Shown here in pieces: positions 1 to 10,112 of a stretch of 64,000 nt of DNA. The stretch spans positions 57,665 to 121,664 of the forward strand of contig SZWC01007359.1 in assembly GCA_023375785.1 (NCBI GenBank), read 5' to 3'. The stretch is from Penium margaritaceum. Lineage: Eukaryota; Streptophyta; Zygnematophyceae; Desmidiales; Peniaceae. A program made the position numbers and the translations under genes. The notes under the pieces were generated by a model. That model made no database searches, was not told the origin of the DNA, and worked only from the letters and a program-made list of their open reading frames with translations. Position 1 is the stretch's first letter. Each line of letters starts with the position of its first letter.

Positions 1-1463
1 GGAATGGAGGGCGTGTGCAATCTGGAGCCCACGAGTAATCCGCGCCCAGTCGAGCGGCTGTTGGCACTCGGTGTAGCGATGGGCACCTCCACAGTTCTAG
101 CAGTGAACAGAACGTCCACTGCTACCACTCGATGACGACTGCTGCTGTGACTGCTACTGACCTGATCCATGCCTCCCCTTCTTCTTCTTCCCTTGAGTTG
201 CTGCTGCAATACCCTGTGTCTGAGTGGGTGTGGGCGGGGCCGAAGAGGAGGAGGAAGATGAGGACGTGATGGGGGATGAAGAAGGAGAATGCAGGAGGGA
301 AGATGGTGGTGATGCGACGACTGCTGCAGCAAGAGAAGTTTCGTGATGGGCCACGGCTGCCTCGCGGGCTGAAGTCACCTAGAGGAAGAGCTGATGCGCC
401 CAGGGGAGAAGCTGCAGAGTGGCTGAAAAGGGCTCAAGGACAGTGTCGCTGTACCGTGTGAAGATATAAGTGTAATCAAGGTGAACTCGGAGCATCATCG
501 TACGAAGTGCCCACAGTTGTGTGCCTACTGAGGTACCAAGGCGCGTGTAGATGCGCATGGCACGTCGCCAGTTATCCGCTGCAGGCTCTGTAGGCCCCTG
601 ACGGAGAGAGTGGAAGGCACATATGTGTGCTACACGAGTGGCGTGCGTCTCTGCGGCTAGCAGGGATAATGCCAGATCCCAACCTCCGCGTGGATCGGCG
701 CCGGTGCCTTTGCCGGCCTCGCCAAGAAAGGGGCAAAAGTTGACGACGGTCTCGTGTGGCATGGCATACAGGAGTCCGCGCATTGCCCTGGCTACTGTTA
801 GCACCTGTGCTGGGTCTGTAGGCTGATACGGGTTGTAGTAGTAGGGCCACACTCCCTCCGAAGTAGCCCAAACCTGAAAGAGGATCTCGTAGGAGTCGAA
901 GCCGTCTTCACTGATGTACTGTGGAGGTGGTGTCTCAAAGTCCTTGGGTTGTCGCTCCGTGGGGAGAGCAACCGTAGGCTGAGGAGGACGAGAAATGGGG
1001 AAACTCCTGGAAGGGGATAGTCAACGGGATAGTCGGGTGACGATGGTATTGGAGGAAACTGAGGCGATTTGGTGCCCGTGTGTAGCTGATGAAGGCGCTC
1101 CTGAAGAACTCGAATCTCATGATCCGGGGAGTCGCCTGTGATGCCTGTCATGAATGGATCATAATCTAGGAGATCAAGAGGTGGTAGGTCAGATCTACCT
1201 CCTGTCACGGGTGCCTGAGCCGAGTGCTGTGTATAGACCGCAACGCCGGTAGCTCCCTCGGAAAACTGCTGCGGGACGGTGGATTGGGCATGCAGAAGCT
1301 CAGTCAATGTGTGGATAGCATGAGTCTGCTCCCGCTGTAGGCGAAGCATCTCATCTTGCTGGCTGCGCAAGTCCTCAATGGCCTGCGAGCGTGGGCTCAG
1401 GACTCCAGAAGAAGATGAGGAGGGATCACCTGTCCCCTCCCCCTTGTTGTCAGATGAGTTCAT
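1..1463 (-). pseudogene. gag: gag of element A (broken)
   Basis: The reading frame starts at an ATG (MNSSDNKGEG...), followed by a Ser run and a coiled region rich in Q, E and L. A one-base deletion near position 1000 shifts the frame; C has an extra T at the equivalent place (GVFPI). The next frame holds the Gag signature shared by all autonomous elements here: KDFETPPP, then a W-rich block ending in WATSEGVWPYYYNPY. TAG codons at 379-381, 154-156 and 97-99 fall where copy C has CAG or other sense codons. The final part is a zinc-knuckle-like stretch NCGGAHRYTEC, with only three residues between Cys and His instead of four. Gag would package element RNA in cytoplasmic virus-like particles. 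Confidence 0.85.
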
Positions 1464-1585
1464 GTTGCCTCTTAGTATGAGTCGACAGGTAAGGTTTGTC
1501 GGATTTCAAAAGCGTCAGCATTTCTTGAGGAGTTGAGACTCTGGAAACTTTTGACTTTCTGGTAATAAAACTGGCTAAGTACGGT

Positions 1586-1656
1586 GCTGACGTCAGTAGG
1601 AGGTTGCTGATGTCAGCACGACCTGATGATGTTAGCAAGTAGAATTGCTGACGTCG
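1586..1656. promoter_or_regulatory. TGACGTCA palindrome cluster in leader of A
   Basis: Seen directly: TGACGTCA at 1588-1595, TGATGTCA at 1608-1615 and TGACGTCG at 1649-1656. This is the CRE/as-1-type core bound by bZIP factors in plants. The same cluster lies between the CAG tract and the gag ATG in five other elements. A regulatory role is inferred from position and recurrence only. Confidence 0.5.
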
Positions 1657-1689
1657 GCTCAACTCACTCCCTTTTGGTTTTCTCTCGCG

Positions 1690-2252
1690 GTTGTGCGCGA
1701 GCGTGCAGCCGCTCTGCAGCGGCTGCGCGAAAGTTGTGCGGAAGCCGCGTAGCAGCTTCCGCTTAGCTGCTGCTGTAGCTGTGCTGTCAGCTATAGGAGC
1801 AGCTACGTGGCTGCATGCAGAGCAGCGGTAGCAGTGGCTACGCGATGCCGCTGCTGCTGCTATGCACTACGACCGCTGCTCGCTGTCGCCGCAACGTGCT
1901 GCTACTGCTGCCGCTGTTGCGCTGCTGTTGCCGCCGCTGCTGCCAGTGCGCTACTGTTGTCACGGCCGTCGCTGCGGCTGCAGACGGTGGCTACACTCGC
2001 TGCAGCCGCCACGCGCTACTATAGCTTCTGCTACGGCGCTGCTACTGCCATTGCTGCTGCCGCTACTTTACTGCTGTGCTGCTGCTGGCACGGTGGCAAC
2101 GCCGCTGGTGCTTTCTCACATGACGGGTGTGGGCTGCGTCGACGGCGCCCGGCTGTCTCGGACAGGCCCCAGAGGATCTGCTGCAATGGTGACTCTCATT
2201 GCTGCTGCTCTACTGCGTCTCTACTGCGCAGCCTAGTGAGAACTGTCTCACT
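1690..2252 (-). repeat. CAG-rich leader tract of A
   Basis: On the + strand this is imperfect GCTGCTGCT/CTACTG sequence, so the element's sense strand is CAG/GCA-rich. It fills the untranslated leader between the PBS and the TGACGTCA cluster. Short open frames on both strands here are low-complexity by-products of the triplet repeat and are not called as genes. Confidence 0.8.
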
Positions 2253-2264
2253 GCTCTGATACCA
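2253..2264 (-). other. Primer-binding site of A
   Basis: The minus strand reads TGGTATCAGAGC, the classic plant copia PBS complementary to the 3' end of initiator tRNA-Met. It directly follows the LTR end ...TTCTCA. Confidence 0.9.
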
Positions 2265-2600
2265 TGAGAAGATGCAAGGAAGCTTCCTAACAACACTCTC
2301 GTTGACCAGGTGTCAGTGCCTAATCAGACGGTGACAAAAGTCACAAGTCGTGCACGCAACGGCAAGAGTTTGGCTAGGGGACACAAGGCAAAGTGTCTTA
2401 ATGCTTCAATAGCATTTGCAAAGAGAAACAAGTCCCGGCAGTGTCCGGGGCTCTGGAACGGTAGTCGGCCAGCTCCAAGCTGGTGGTCCGCCACCAGTTG
2501 TCGCACCAGAGTCACCAGGGCCCGCCTAAGGGATCTGCACAAGTATGGACACGGTCAAGTGGTCACAGTAGACAGTACAAGAACGTCACAAATCACAACA
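2265..2600 (-). repeat. 5' LTR of A (internally deleted)
   Basis: The LTR begins TGTTGTGATTTGTGACGTTC and ends ...CATCTTCTCA on the minus strand, matching both ends of the 626- and 645-bp LTRs of G and C. It is only 336 bp because about 290 bp in the middle is missing. Its outer end abuts F LTR sequence. Confidence 0.85.
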
Positions 2601-2728
2601 CCGGGACACTCGAGAGGCCTGTCGTGTCGTCAGGCTCTCCTCCACCATATACTCCCAATGTGGGTACATGGGTAATCCATCGGCGTCGGTCGTGATGGGT
2701 GGAAGCCACACAAACGAACACTCCCCCT
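2601..2728 (-). repeat. 3' LTR fragment and polypurine tract of F
   Basis: The polypurine tract AGGGGGAG (2721-2728, minus) is followed by TGTTCGTTTGTGTGGC, the start of the 3' LTR. About 120 bp matches the 5' LTR of F (for example the block around 8565-8655), then element A interrupts it. The rest of this LTR should lie left of A, outside the window. Confidence 0.8.
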
Positions 2729-2823
2729 GGATGACATGGCTGTCAACACCAGAAGAAAGTGAGCGAAGGCAGGGAACAATAGCGTATGACAAGCCATAAT
2801 ATGCATGAGTGAACTCACACATG

Positions 2824-2824
<1 letters not shown>

Positions 2825-2864
<40 letters not shown>

Positions 2865-2879
2865 ACACACACACAGACA

Positions 2880-2915
<36 letters not shown>
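2825..2915. repeat. (AC)n microsatellite
   Basis: About 90 bp of nearly pure CA/TG dinucleotide repeat with a few G interruptions, in the 3' non-coding part of F. It yields spurious open frames in several directions that should be ignored. Confidence 0.95.
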
Positions 2916-2918
<3 letters not shown>

Positions 2919-2929
2919 ACACATCTGCT

Positions 2930-3345
2930 ATACATCTAGGATCTCCTTGGACACTGGCACAACCCACCAAGTGTCTCGGTCTCGACCACAAGAGGAGTGA
3001 TGCACATGCACAGAAACCAGTGTAATGCACATCATGCACATGTGAAACGACAAGATGGTCTCCTCGTGACACTGGCAGTACCAGGGCCCGGGTCTTGACC
3101 GCTATGAGCAATCCAACACAATAGAATCATCATCCAAGCACACGATCATAGGGGGATCTCCTCGTCACACGGGTGCAACGCACCAAGTGGCCGGGTCTCG
3201 ACCAGTAAGAGCAACCTAGCTTGCATGGACATGTCACAAATTGTATAGCCACACATAGTAGAGACACATGATCATATGGTCTCCTCGTGACAGTGGTACT
3301 ACGCACCAAGTGTCCGGGTCTCGACCAATAGTGTGCTACCATCCA
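2930..3345 (-). repeat. Four degenerate copies of a GGTCGAGACCCGG-containing motif
   Basis: Four related segments of about 50 bp begin near 2940, 3056, 3152 and 3277. Each runs from a GGTCTCC-like start to GGGTCTCGACC at the end and is spaced by about 95-125 bp. The same motif occurs, in sense orientation, four times in the LTR of B and again in the F LTR. No coding capacity is evident in 2730-3600 otherwise. Confidence 0.6.
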
Positions 3346-3635
3346 CATGCAACTGTGCAGGCACGTAGCATGAGCCACATGCGCGATGTTGTAGATGCTC
3401 ACAACAGAGCATGGACCTCGCCATGCATCTCCCATGACGTCACGTCAAGTCGAGGTCCACACAACACTCCCCCTGGGCAGATGAACCTGGTAGTGATGTC
3501 CTTGATGGAGATGCTGATGTCGTAAGTGAACAGATCCTGGGCGATGAGTCATGTAGTGTATCCATCATGCTAAGATAGCTCCCCCTGTCACGTGCGAGTA
3601 GGCACTCGAGCTCAAAGACGAAGTGGTGTCTCCGG

Positions 3636-5636
3636 CTACAACTCCTCACGTGTATGTGCATCACCTGGAGTGTACCAGCCCTTGCGTGACTGCGAAGGGT
3701 CCCAAATCATAGTCTCTCCTCTCTTTGCTCTACCGCGATGCATTTGTGTACGACGAAGGAAAGGAAATGGGCGAGCAGCAAACAAGCATGGATGAAGTGG
3801 CAGAGCTGGCCTCCGAGGCGGGATAGAGCACCTTGAGGCACAAGGGTATACCGCCGAAAGAGGAGAGCTGGAACGACGAACCGGATCACCACTCGTGGAT
3901 GAAGATGACGATGGGGCAGGTGAGTCGGGTAGATGAAGGTGCATGATGGTAGTAGAAAAAGAAGGAGGAGCGATGATGGGGTCGACAGGAGCGAGGATGG
4001 CGGAAGCCGAAGGCACGCTCACCTCTCTTGTGACATTGTCTCCAGCGGACGTCATACTCGGAGCTGGTACAAGATCCTCCCTGAGTATGGGTGTACCAGA
4101 TGCTGCTGGCGGAAGGTTTGTGCCGATAGTAGTGATGCTCCCCTTCTCTGAGAATCGCTTACGCGCTGCCATCACCTCCCACTGTAGCATGACTACATGC
4201 TCTTGTAGGTCAGCGTAATCTGCCTCGGACATGTGGAGGTGACCCATGTTTGCCTCGCGGAGGATAAACTCTGCCTCACTGGATGTTTCACATGCACACT
4301 ACACAACTCGTGAGTACAACTCCATCTGCATCTCTGTTGTTGAAGATGATGGAACTGATGCTGTTGCATCCTCCTGGGGGTCAACCGAACTCGTTATGTG
4401 CTGAGACACACGAACATCAGATGCAGCTGCAGGTGTCGCATCCACACCACAACTTGTGTCTGTCACACAAGGAGTGAGCGGCCGCATGCCGAGAGAGAAG
4501 GAGAAGGAGGCGTCATCAGAGTCCGTGGAGCATGTGGAAATGTCGACCGTGCAAGTACTTCCACTCTTAGCGTCGATGTGATGAACAAGGTCACGAGCAG
4601 GTGAACACGAAGGGGAAGAACTCAGCTCCTAATGACGAGGTGACTCCATTTGCGTGTAGGGATCTGCTCCACTGTCCTCAACTGCCATTGTAGTGGACAC
4701 ACGTGTGTAGGACTCCGGCTCGACAATGCCCGTCAAGGCGACCAGCAAGCGTAATTGGTGCTCACGCAGTGTCTCGCCGGGAAGGCTGGTTGCTGCCACC
4801 TACTCGATGATAGAGTAAGGGCCACCATCTGACTCCGTCATGTATGTCGCTGCTCTGTCGTGGATACGGGAACTCGGAGACTTTAGGAATATGGACGACT
4901 CCTCACGCTGAAGCTGGTCCTCATGTATCGCAGATGAGACGGTGGAGCCTGCTGTGTCTGCTGTAGCATATGTCCAAGCGACGTCTCTTAGAACTGCTGC
5001 TCTTAAGAATGCCTCAACCTCTAAAAGACTCGCTGGCCGACTCTGCTCATGCACTGCGACCGCTGTCGGGCTGGTGTGACTCCCATGCGCCAACATCCCC
5101 GAAAATTTGTATGGGCCATCCTGATCCGCACGAGACTCCTGTGCCAGCACCAAGCCCCTACCTGTTGGAGTCGCGAGTGACACGGCCAAGGCACGCGGGA
5201 CCTGCACTCCTCTTGATGCAACCTGCTGTTGCAGAATGTCCGGCTGCTGCCCGAGGGTAGATGTCAACCTCGATGATATGCACGTCCTATGTAATCCAAC
5301 ACTCGCCGGACTGGTGTGAGTTGTGTGCACACTCTCCCCCAAAAGTCCGGTAGATGCATCCCGATCCGTACGGGACTCCTGTGCCACCCCTTGGCCTCCA
5401 CCAGACGGAGTCGCGAGTGGCACCGTCCAGGGACACCGTGCCTACGCTCCTCTTGATGTCACCTGCTGCTGTGGAAGATCTAGATCCAGCCCAGATAATG
5501 ACAGGCAAGTCTCCACCATGAACGCCATGTCGGGATGAGACTCCACGCCATGTGCTGTCACCGCCAGGCTGTGTCGGCTTGGCGCGAGTGTGGATCTGTC
5601 GCTATGTTCAAAACAGGCAATGTGCGGTGACCACAT
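3636..5636 (-). pseudogene. F ORF2: coiled-coil/Ser-Pro-rich protein of unknown function
   Basis: One frame runs about 667 codons with only four internal stops, all TAG (5442-5444, 4800-4802, 4629-4631, 4299-4301), ending at TAG 3636-3638. The N-terminal part holds two copies of a roughly 250-bp repeat (LQQQV..SRG..., LATP.G.G..., HTSP). In the second copy a TAG replaces the Gln seen in the first. The C-terminal third has a predicted helix (ADLQEHVVMLQWEVMAARKR) and then a Pro/Ser-rich tail ending near WDPSQS. The helix and tail resemble ORF2 of B (VDLHLCASRLQGELVTTQG). No known domain is recognised and the start codon is uncertain. Confidence 0.55.
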
Positions 5637-6260
5637 TCCCCCTCAACAGGTTTAGCAACGAAAGCCGAGGAGGTGGAAGATGTATCAAAACTGGCACGAG
5701 TACGGCGTGCGGAGCGCTGACGCCGACGCCGTAGGGACACATGACTGGAACGACTGCATGAAGATATGTCATCGGGAAGTGGCGTCGTTGTCGGAAGAGA
5801 ATGGAGGATCGAGAGGATGGTGGAAGCCTGGGATAGGCCGTAGGTGGAGTTGAAGGTACACCATCGGATGAGGAAGGAGGAGAGGATGGAGGAGATGTGA
5901 TGGAAGAGGCCGTCAACAAACTACTGACAGAAGCACGCTCGGTGATGAGGTCACAAAGCAGCTGCACCGTCTGCCGCAGGCCATGAATCTCAATGAATAT
6001 GCTTGCTAGAGGTCCAGCTAGGAGATCTACCAACACCGGCAGATCTGTATGCTGTGGAGGACGCAGGCTCGGTCAAGGCTGTAGCCAAGGTGGATGCCAG
6101 CCGGGAGGGCGCGTCCAACAGCGACGCCAACCATGAGGTCCATCACCACAGTAGGTCAAAGGCGAATGTGCAGGGTGCCTGCTCAGATGTCCGCGCACTC
6201 ATCTCGTGCGCTGGACAATGGATAGGTACCGAGGGCACTTACTCCCGTTGGTAAAGACCA
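5608..6260 (-). pseudogene. F ORF1: Gag-like protein with zinc knuckle (broken)
   Basis: At 6118-6153 the minus strand encodes TYCGDGPHGWRRC followed by GWHPPWL. The intact homologue in B is CHFCGDGRHGWRRC followed by GWHPPWL, so F has lost the first knuckle Cys. Downstream, PPQHTDLP and IEIHGLRQTVQLL align with PQQTDLP and TELQSLRQMMQQI of B, followed in both by a Ser/Pro run. TGA codons at 6199-6201 and 6073-6075 break the frame, and the N-terminal part is not reliably readable. By homology with B this is the nucleic-acid-binding protein of the element. Confidence 0.6.
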
Positions 6261-6779
6261 AGCCACGGGAGAGAATGAGGTTAGTAGGTACTGTCAGTCC
6301 TAGAGGTCACGGCGTCCAGGTCAGCAAACTTGACAAGACGGGACGAGCTGCACTACCACAAGACGCCCGGAGAGTAAAGTCTAACTAACTGCGGCTAGTA
6401 ATGTTGCTGCCACTAATAGAGCGAAGACTGCTCCAAGACGAGAAGGGGTGGCGGCTACAGGTGTGGTTGTTGTTCCAAGCGGTAGATGACCCAGCCCTCG
6501 GAGATGGTAAGCCTTGAATCCACCGTCGACCCTATGGAGTGAAGAGCGCGCAAAAATCCACAAGCCCCAGGGAGACGTTGGTCCAGGATACGTCTTGAAG
6601 CGGAGATGGCCGCTGACGCACAATCCGTTGTGGGCTGAGAAGTCGAAACTGCAAGCACTAGTGCAGCCGCTGCATTATGTAGTCATTGCAACTCTGCTCG
6701 ATACGGCTATTGCTGCTATGAAAAATGTTGCTGCTGCAGCGGTAGTAGTTGGACGATTCCCTTTTTTTGTCCTTATTCT

Positions 6780-7015
6780 CTAGCCCTCAGACCCCTTCTT
6801 TTGTTTCTTTTTTTTTTCTTTTTCTTTTTCCCTCACCCTCCATCCCCTTTTTTGTTTTTTTTTTTTCTTTTGCCCTCACCCTCCACCCCCTTTTTGTTTT
6901 CTAGTTCTCCCCTCTCATCGCCTCAAGCACTCACCTTTTTTTTCTTTCTCTTTTGTACTTTTCTCAGGCGTACCCCTTTTTGTGTTTGTTTTCTCTCGTA
7001 ACCCCCTTTTCTTGA
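6780..7015. repeat. Pyrimidine-rich tract in leader of F
   Basis: A T/C-only stretch with repeated blocks of long T runs followed by CCCTCACCCTCCA-type sequence, at least three times. Read on the element's sense strand it is a polypurine A/G tract. It encodes only low-complexity Phe/Pro or Lys/Glu strings. Confidence 0.8.
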
Positions 7016-7019
7016 TTAC

Positions 7020-7374
7020 CCCAAAGCTAGGGTAGCGAAGAAAATAGGGGGAGAAGGGGAGGGGGGGAGAGGGGCGGGGGTTTTCCGGCTTGTCCGACCC
7101 TCCCTCCCTCGCTTAGCGAGCGAGCGAGTGGCAGACAGAGGAGGGGGGGGGATCGGCCCCTCTCCGCCGTCAACCCCTCCATCGGTCGGCCAAAGTGGGC
7201 CGACGGGTCCCTCTCAGGGGCCCCTCGGAGGGGCTCGATGGGACCCTCCGAGGGCCCCCTTGAAAGGAGGGGAGGGGGGCGGACGGGCCCCCTCTGAGAG
7301 GCCCCCTAATTGGGGTTAAGGGGGCCCGTCCGAGGGGGCGAGGGTCCTCACAGGAGGGCTGCGAGGCCCTCCTG
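7020..7374. other. G-run block and GC-rich hairpins in leader of F
   Basis: Position 7047-7080 contains five or more runs of four to eight G, a strong G-quadruplex candidate on the + strand. From 7140 to 7374 many GGGCCCC/GGAGGGG segments can fold back. The clearest hairpin has stem CAGGAGGGC (7351-7359), a 6-base loop and GCCCTCCTG (7366-7374). It lies in the 5' untranslated leader, where retroelements carry packaging and dimerisation signals; that role is inference. Confidence 0.6.
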
Positions 7375-7984
7375 TAGCAGCAGCTGCAGCGGCGGGTGCA
7401 ACTGCTACGGTTGCTACTGCTGCTTCCGTCGCTGCTGTTGCTGCTGCTTTTGCCGTTGCTGCTACTGCTCCTACTCTATGTAGCAGCTGTTGCTGCTGCT
7501 TGATGTTGCCGCTGTTGCTGCTGCCGTTGCTTCCATTGCTGCTGCTACTGTTGCTAAACTACGCAGCAGCTACTGCTGCTCCTTGCTACTACTGTGGCTG
7601 CCGCTTGCTACTACCGCCGCTGCTGGTTGCTACTGCACGCTGCTGCTACTGCCGCTGCTGCTGCACTAGCTGCTGCTGCTAATGCTATGTGTTGCTAATG
7701 CTGATGCCGCTGTTGCAACGGCTGATGCACTGCTGTTGCTACTATTGCTGCTGCTGCTGTTGCACCGCAACGCGGTTGCTGCTATTGTTGTTGCTGCTGC
7801 TGCTTGTGCAGCTGTTGCGAATGCTAGTGTTGGCCGTAGTCGTTAATGCTCCCGTGCGCGGCTCACCGCCCCTGTGGCATTCACGTGCAATCGTTTCACG
7901 CTCCTTCACGCTGTTGCCGGCGTGGCGCCACGTGGTGCGTTCTCTTGACATTCTGCCCACTGCTTCTGCTTCCGTTGCTCATGC
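7375..7984 (-). repeat. CAG-rich leader tract of F
   Basis: Imperfect GCTGCTGTTGCT sequence on the + strand, so CAG-rich on the sense strand, directly downstream of the PBS. No TGACGTCA cluster follows it, unlike in families I and II. Open frames within it are low-complexity. Confidence 0.8.
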
Positions 7985-7996
7985 ACTCTGATACCA
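7985..7996 (-). other. Primer-binding site of F
   Basis: The minus strand reads TGGTATCAGAGT, one base off the canonical copia PBS, immediately next to the LTR end. Confidence 0.85.
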
Positions 7997-8663
7997 AATT
8001 GGAAACATTTTTGGGCATGCAGGCCCATGCAAAAACAAACATGAGCTTTGTGGGTGAGTGCAATGCAAGATGGCAAGAATTTGGCGAAGTCTGGAATACT
8101 GAATATAAAAGAACAAGGAGAAGCTACAAATGAGCCCTTAGCGGGCTTATATAGGGGCGCCGACAGCTAGCTGCACAGGCCCCGTCACCCTCGCTAAACC
8201 CAAACGCGTCAGCGGGGAGAACATAGTGCATACACCATGATAACAGTATTGGTGTTCTCCTCAAGGCACCGGAACACCTCTCCGAATGCCCGGGTCTCGA
8301 CCACCGAGAGAAAACGAGTAGTGCTAAGAAGTCTCAGAATCGGCGCCCAGACATCACCTACGGCTTTCGGAACATCGAAAGCCCTACTACAGCCATCGGG
8401 TCTCCTTGTCGCACTGGTACAGTCCACCAGGTGCGCGGATCTCAACCCATCGAGAAAACTCTCCTAGCTACAGACGAGCCAATAGGGCTGCCGGAATGCA
8501 TCAACCGTGTCTCGCCAGTGCTGTCGTACGCACTAGAGAAGTCTCGAGACACTCCAAAGGCCTGTCATGTTTTCACGCTCTCCTCCACCATGTACCCCCA
8601 ATGTGGGTATATGGGTTATCTATCGGTGTCGGTCGTGACGGGTGGAAGCCAGAAAAACCAGCA
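7997..8663 (-). repeat. 5' LTR of F
   Basis: About 667 bp. It starts TGCTGGTTTTTCTGGC on the minus strand and ends ...GTTTCCAATT next to the PBS. The last 120 bp or so (GGCCTGCATGCCC, CTTGCCATCTTGCATTG region) are similar to the LTR end of B. It contains degenerate copies of the GGTCGAGACCCGG motif. It abuts C LTR sequence on the right. Confidence 0.8.
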
Positions 8664-8687
8664 TGATGGGGACCCTGTTGGTAACGG
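8664..8687 (+). repeat. 24-bp scrap of the 5' LTR of C between F and B
   Basis: The segment TGATGGGGACCCTGTTGG continuing to TAACGG matches the C 3' LTR around 36836-36859 (TGATGCGGACCCTGGTGG then TACCGG). The C LTR resumes after B at 29771 with ACCGGTGC. F and B are therefore both inserted in this LTR. Confidence 0.75.
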
Positions 8688-8865
8688 TGTTGGTATATGG
8701 GCTTTGAGCTGTCATGTAGCCCTGTGCAGAGAGAGCCTCCTAGCTTGTGTCGATTGTTCTCGAGTTGCTATGTTACTCCCTCTCTGATACGTTTGATGCA
8801 TTCTAGCAGCTAAATTCATACGTTCATTTCTGATAGAGTTTTCTCGGATGTCGAGACCCGGGCAC
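8688..8865 (+). repeat. 5' LTR of B, left piece
   Basis: Begins TGTTGGTATATGGGC and matches the first 175 bp or so of the B 3' LTR up to GAGACCCGGGCAC. The remainder of this LTR continues at 22769 with CTTGGTGG, after element D. Confidence 0.85.
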
Positions 8866-9709
8866 AGCTGGAATCTATGTAGCAGGTTGAGGCAGCAACG
8901 TTGTTGATGCAGCGTGCGGGCTTCCACACTCGTTGCTTAAGTCTGCTACCCCCTCAGTCTGCTGTTCCAGAGTCTATGTTTGTGAGCTCTGGGTTTGTTA
9001 CTCAAAGATGCGCGCACCAGAAAGCAGCTGGAAACTGGAAGTGATTGATTAGTAATCAAGAATGAACAACAATGGGAGACCCCTCCAAGTTCTAGCTCTC
9101 CCCCAGCTCTGTACAGCTTGTTACTTAGATTACCAGCCAATCAGAGAATAGCTCTATTTTCAGGCTGGCAGATTTTGTCGGTGAAGCGTGCCAGATGGCC
9201 GACAGCCCAAAACCCGGGCGTCATCCGTTTTGCCTGAAATCTGGACCATACCATAATACCGACGCTGCAAATGGAGCCGTGCGGTCAGAAACAGCTAGAA
9301 AAATAGTAACGAAGAGTTATGACTGCCCGAACCCAGGCAGTGCCTACGCTGGTCCAATGTGCCAAACAGTGCCTTGCAATATGAAATATGCACCCTAGGC
9401 AGAGCATGATGCTGTAGACACAACAACACAGTGAGATCCAGCACCACAAGCACGCAGACGACCTCTGCGAAGCCAGTGACCACCGACGGCTCGACCGCCA
9501 AGGAGGGATGCCGATGGAGCTGAGCACGTTGACGTAGGGAGGAGGCTCCAGCGAACTACAAGTAGGCCTTAGCGTGCGTCGGCTCCACCGGACGACACTC
9601 CAGTGGCATTAAGTCCCTCCGTCAGTCATCTGCACGCCAATGTACACAAGCCGGGAGGACACACCAGAGTACAATGAGAGACACGGAAAAAACAAACACT
9701 CCCCCATGA
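8866..9709 (-). repeat. 3' LTR and polypurine tract of D
   Basis: About 833 bp (8866-9698), starting TGTTTGTTTTTTCCGTG on the minus strand and preceded by the polypurine tract CATGGGGGAG (9699-9709). It aligns along its whole length with the 5' LTR at 21926-22768, with roughly 10% differences by eye plus small indels, and more distantly with the E LTRs. It contains a CCAAT-type motif (AGCCAATCAG). Confidence 0.85.
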
Positions 9710-9805
9710 CTCACAAGCGCAGTGCACATGGGCAGGCAGCATCACATAGCATGGATAGATTCCCACAGGGCACATGGATAAAGAAGCGAGGACAAAGGGT
9801 GCAAC

Positions 9806-10112
9806 TCATGGAAGCACGCCCACTAAACTCACAGCCTTCTTGAACGAGTCACGCTTTAGTGCCTTGGTCAAGAAGTTAACCAACTGTCGTACTCTGTTAA
9901 TCCACACAATGCTGATGCTACCGTCATGCAACAATGAACGCACATAGAAATACTCAACATTGATGTGCTTTGTGCGTGTATGATGTACACCGTCAGTGTC
10001 GGCGATGGCCATGGCACTCTCATTGTCACAATGCAACATGATGGACGCGACGGGCTGACGCACCTCGGACAACAGACGACGCAGCCACACGCTCTCACAT
10101 GCGCCTGAACCA
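9806..10112 (-). pseudogene. pol: RNaseH C-terminal part of D
   Basis: Encodes WLRRLLSEVRQPVAS, then HCDNESAMAIAD, HTRTKHINVEY and DFLTKALKR-like sequence (here NFLTKALKR), typical of the copia RNaseH C-terminus. It matches E at 52800-53100. The upstream half is at 17193 and beyond, displaced by the insertion of K. AACCA at 10108-10112 is the left target duplication of K. Confidence 0.85.

Larger units (their letters stand above)
1..2600 (-). mobile_element. Element A: 5' part of a family I Ty1/copia retrotransposon
   Basis: Read on the minus strand, the element starts with a short LTR at the right, followed by a PBS, a CAG-rich leader, a TGACGTCA cluster and gag. It runs off the left edge of the window just after the Gag zinc-knuckle region, so protease, integrase and RT are not seen. 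Its right LTR end abuts sequence matching the LTR of element F, so A inserted into F. Gag protein sequence matches C, G and K, which places it in family I. It is inactive as read, with one frameshift and three in-frame TAG codons in gag. Confidence 0.85.
2601..8663 (-). mobile_element. Element F: family III non-autonomous LTR retrotransposon
   Basis: F has a 5' LTR at the right with PBS, a long structured leader, two degenerate ORFs and a polypurine tract, then a 3' LTR cut by the insertion of A. No protease, integrase, RT or RNaseH motif is present in its roughly 5.3-kb interior. Its LTR end (GGCCTGCATGCCC block), its Gag-like ORF1 with zinc knuckle and its ORF2 are all recognisably homologous to element B, which lies on the other strand. 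It resembles the TR-GAG class of non-autonomous LTR elements and would need reverse transcriptase and integrase from another element. Confidence 0.8.

Noticed and set aside
2586-3111. Several open frames rich in Cys/Val or His/Thr
   Set aside because: They are translations of the (AC)n microsatellite in different frames.
7020-7374. rRNA or snRNA gene in the GC-rich block
   Set aside because: No recognisable conserved rRNA or snRNA sequence; the block is simple G/C runs within the F leader.
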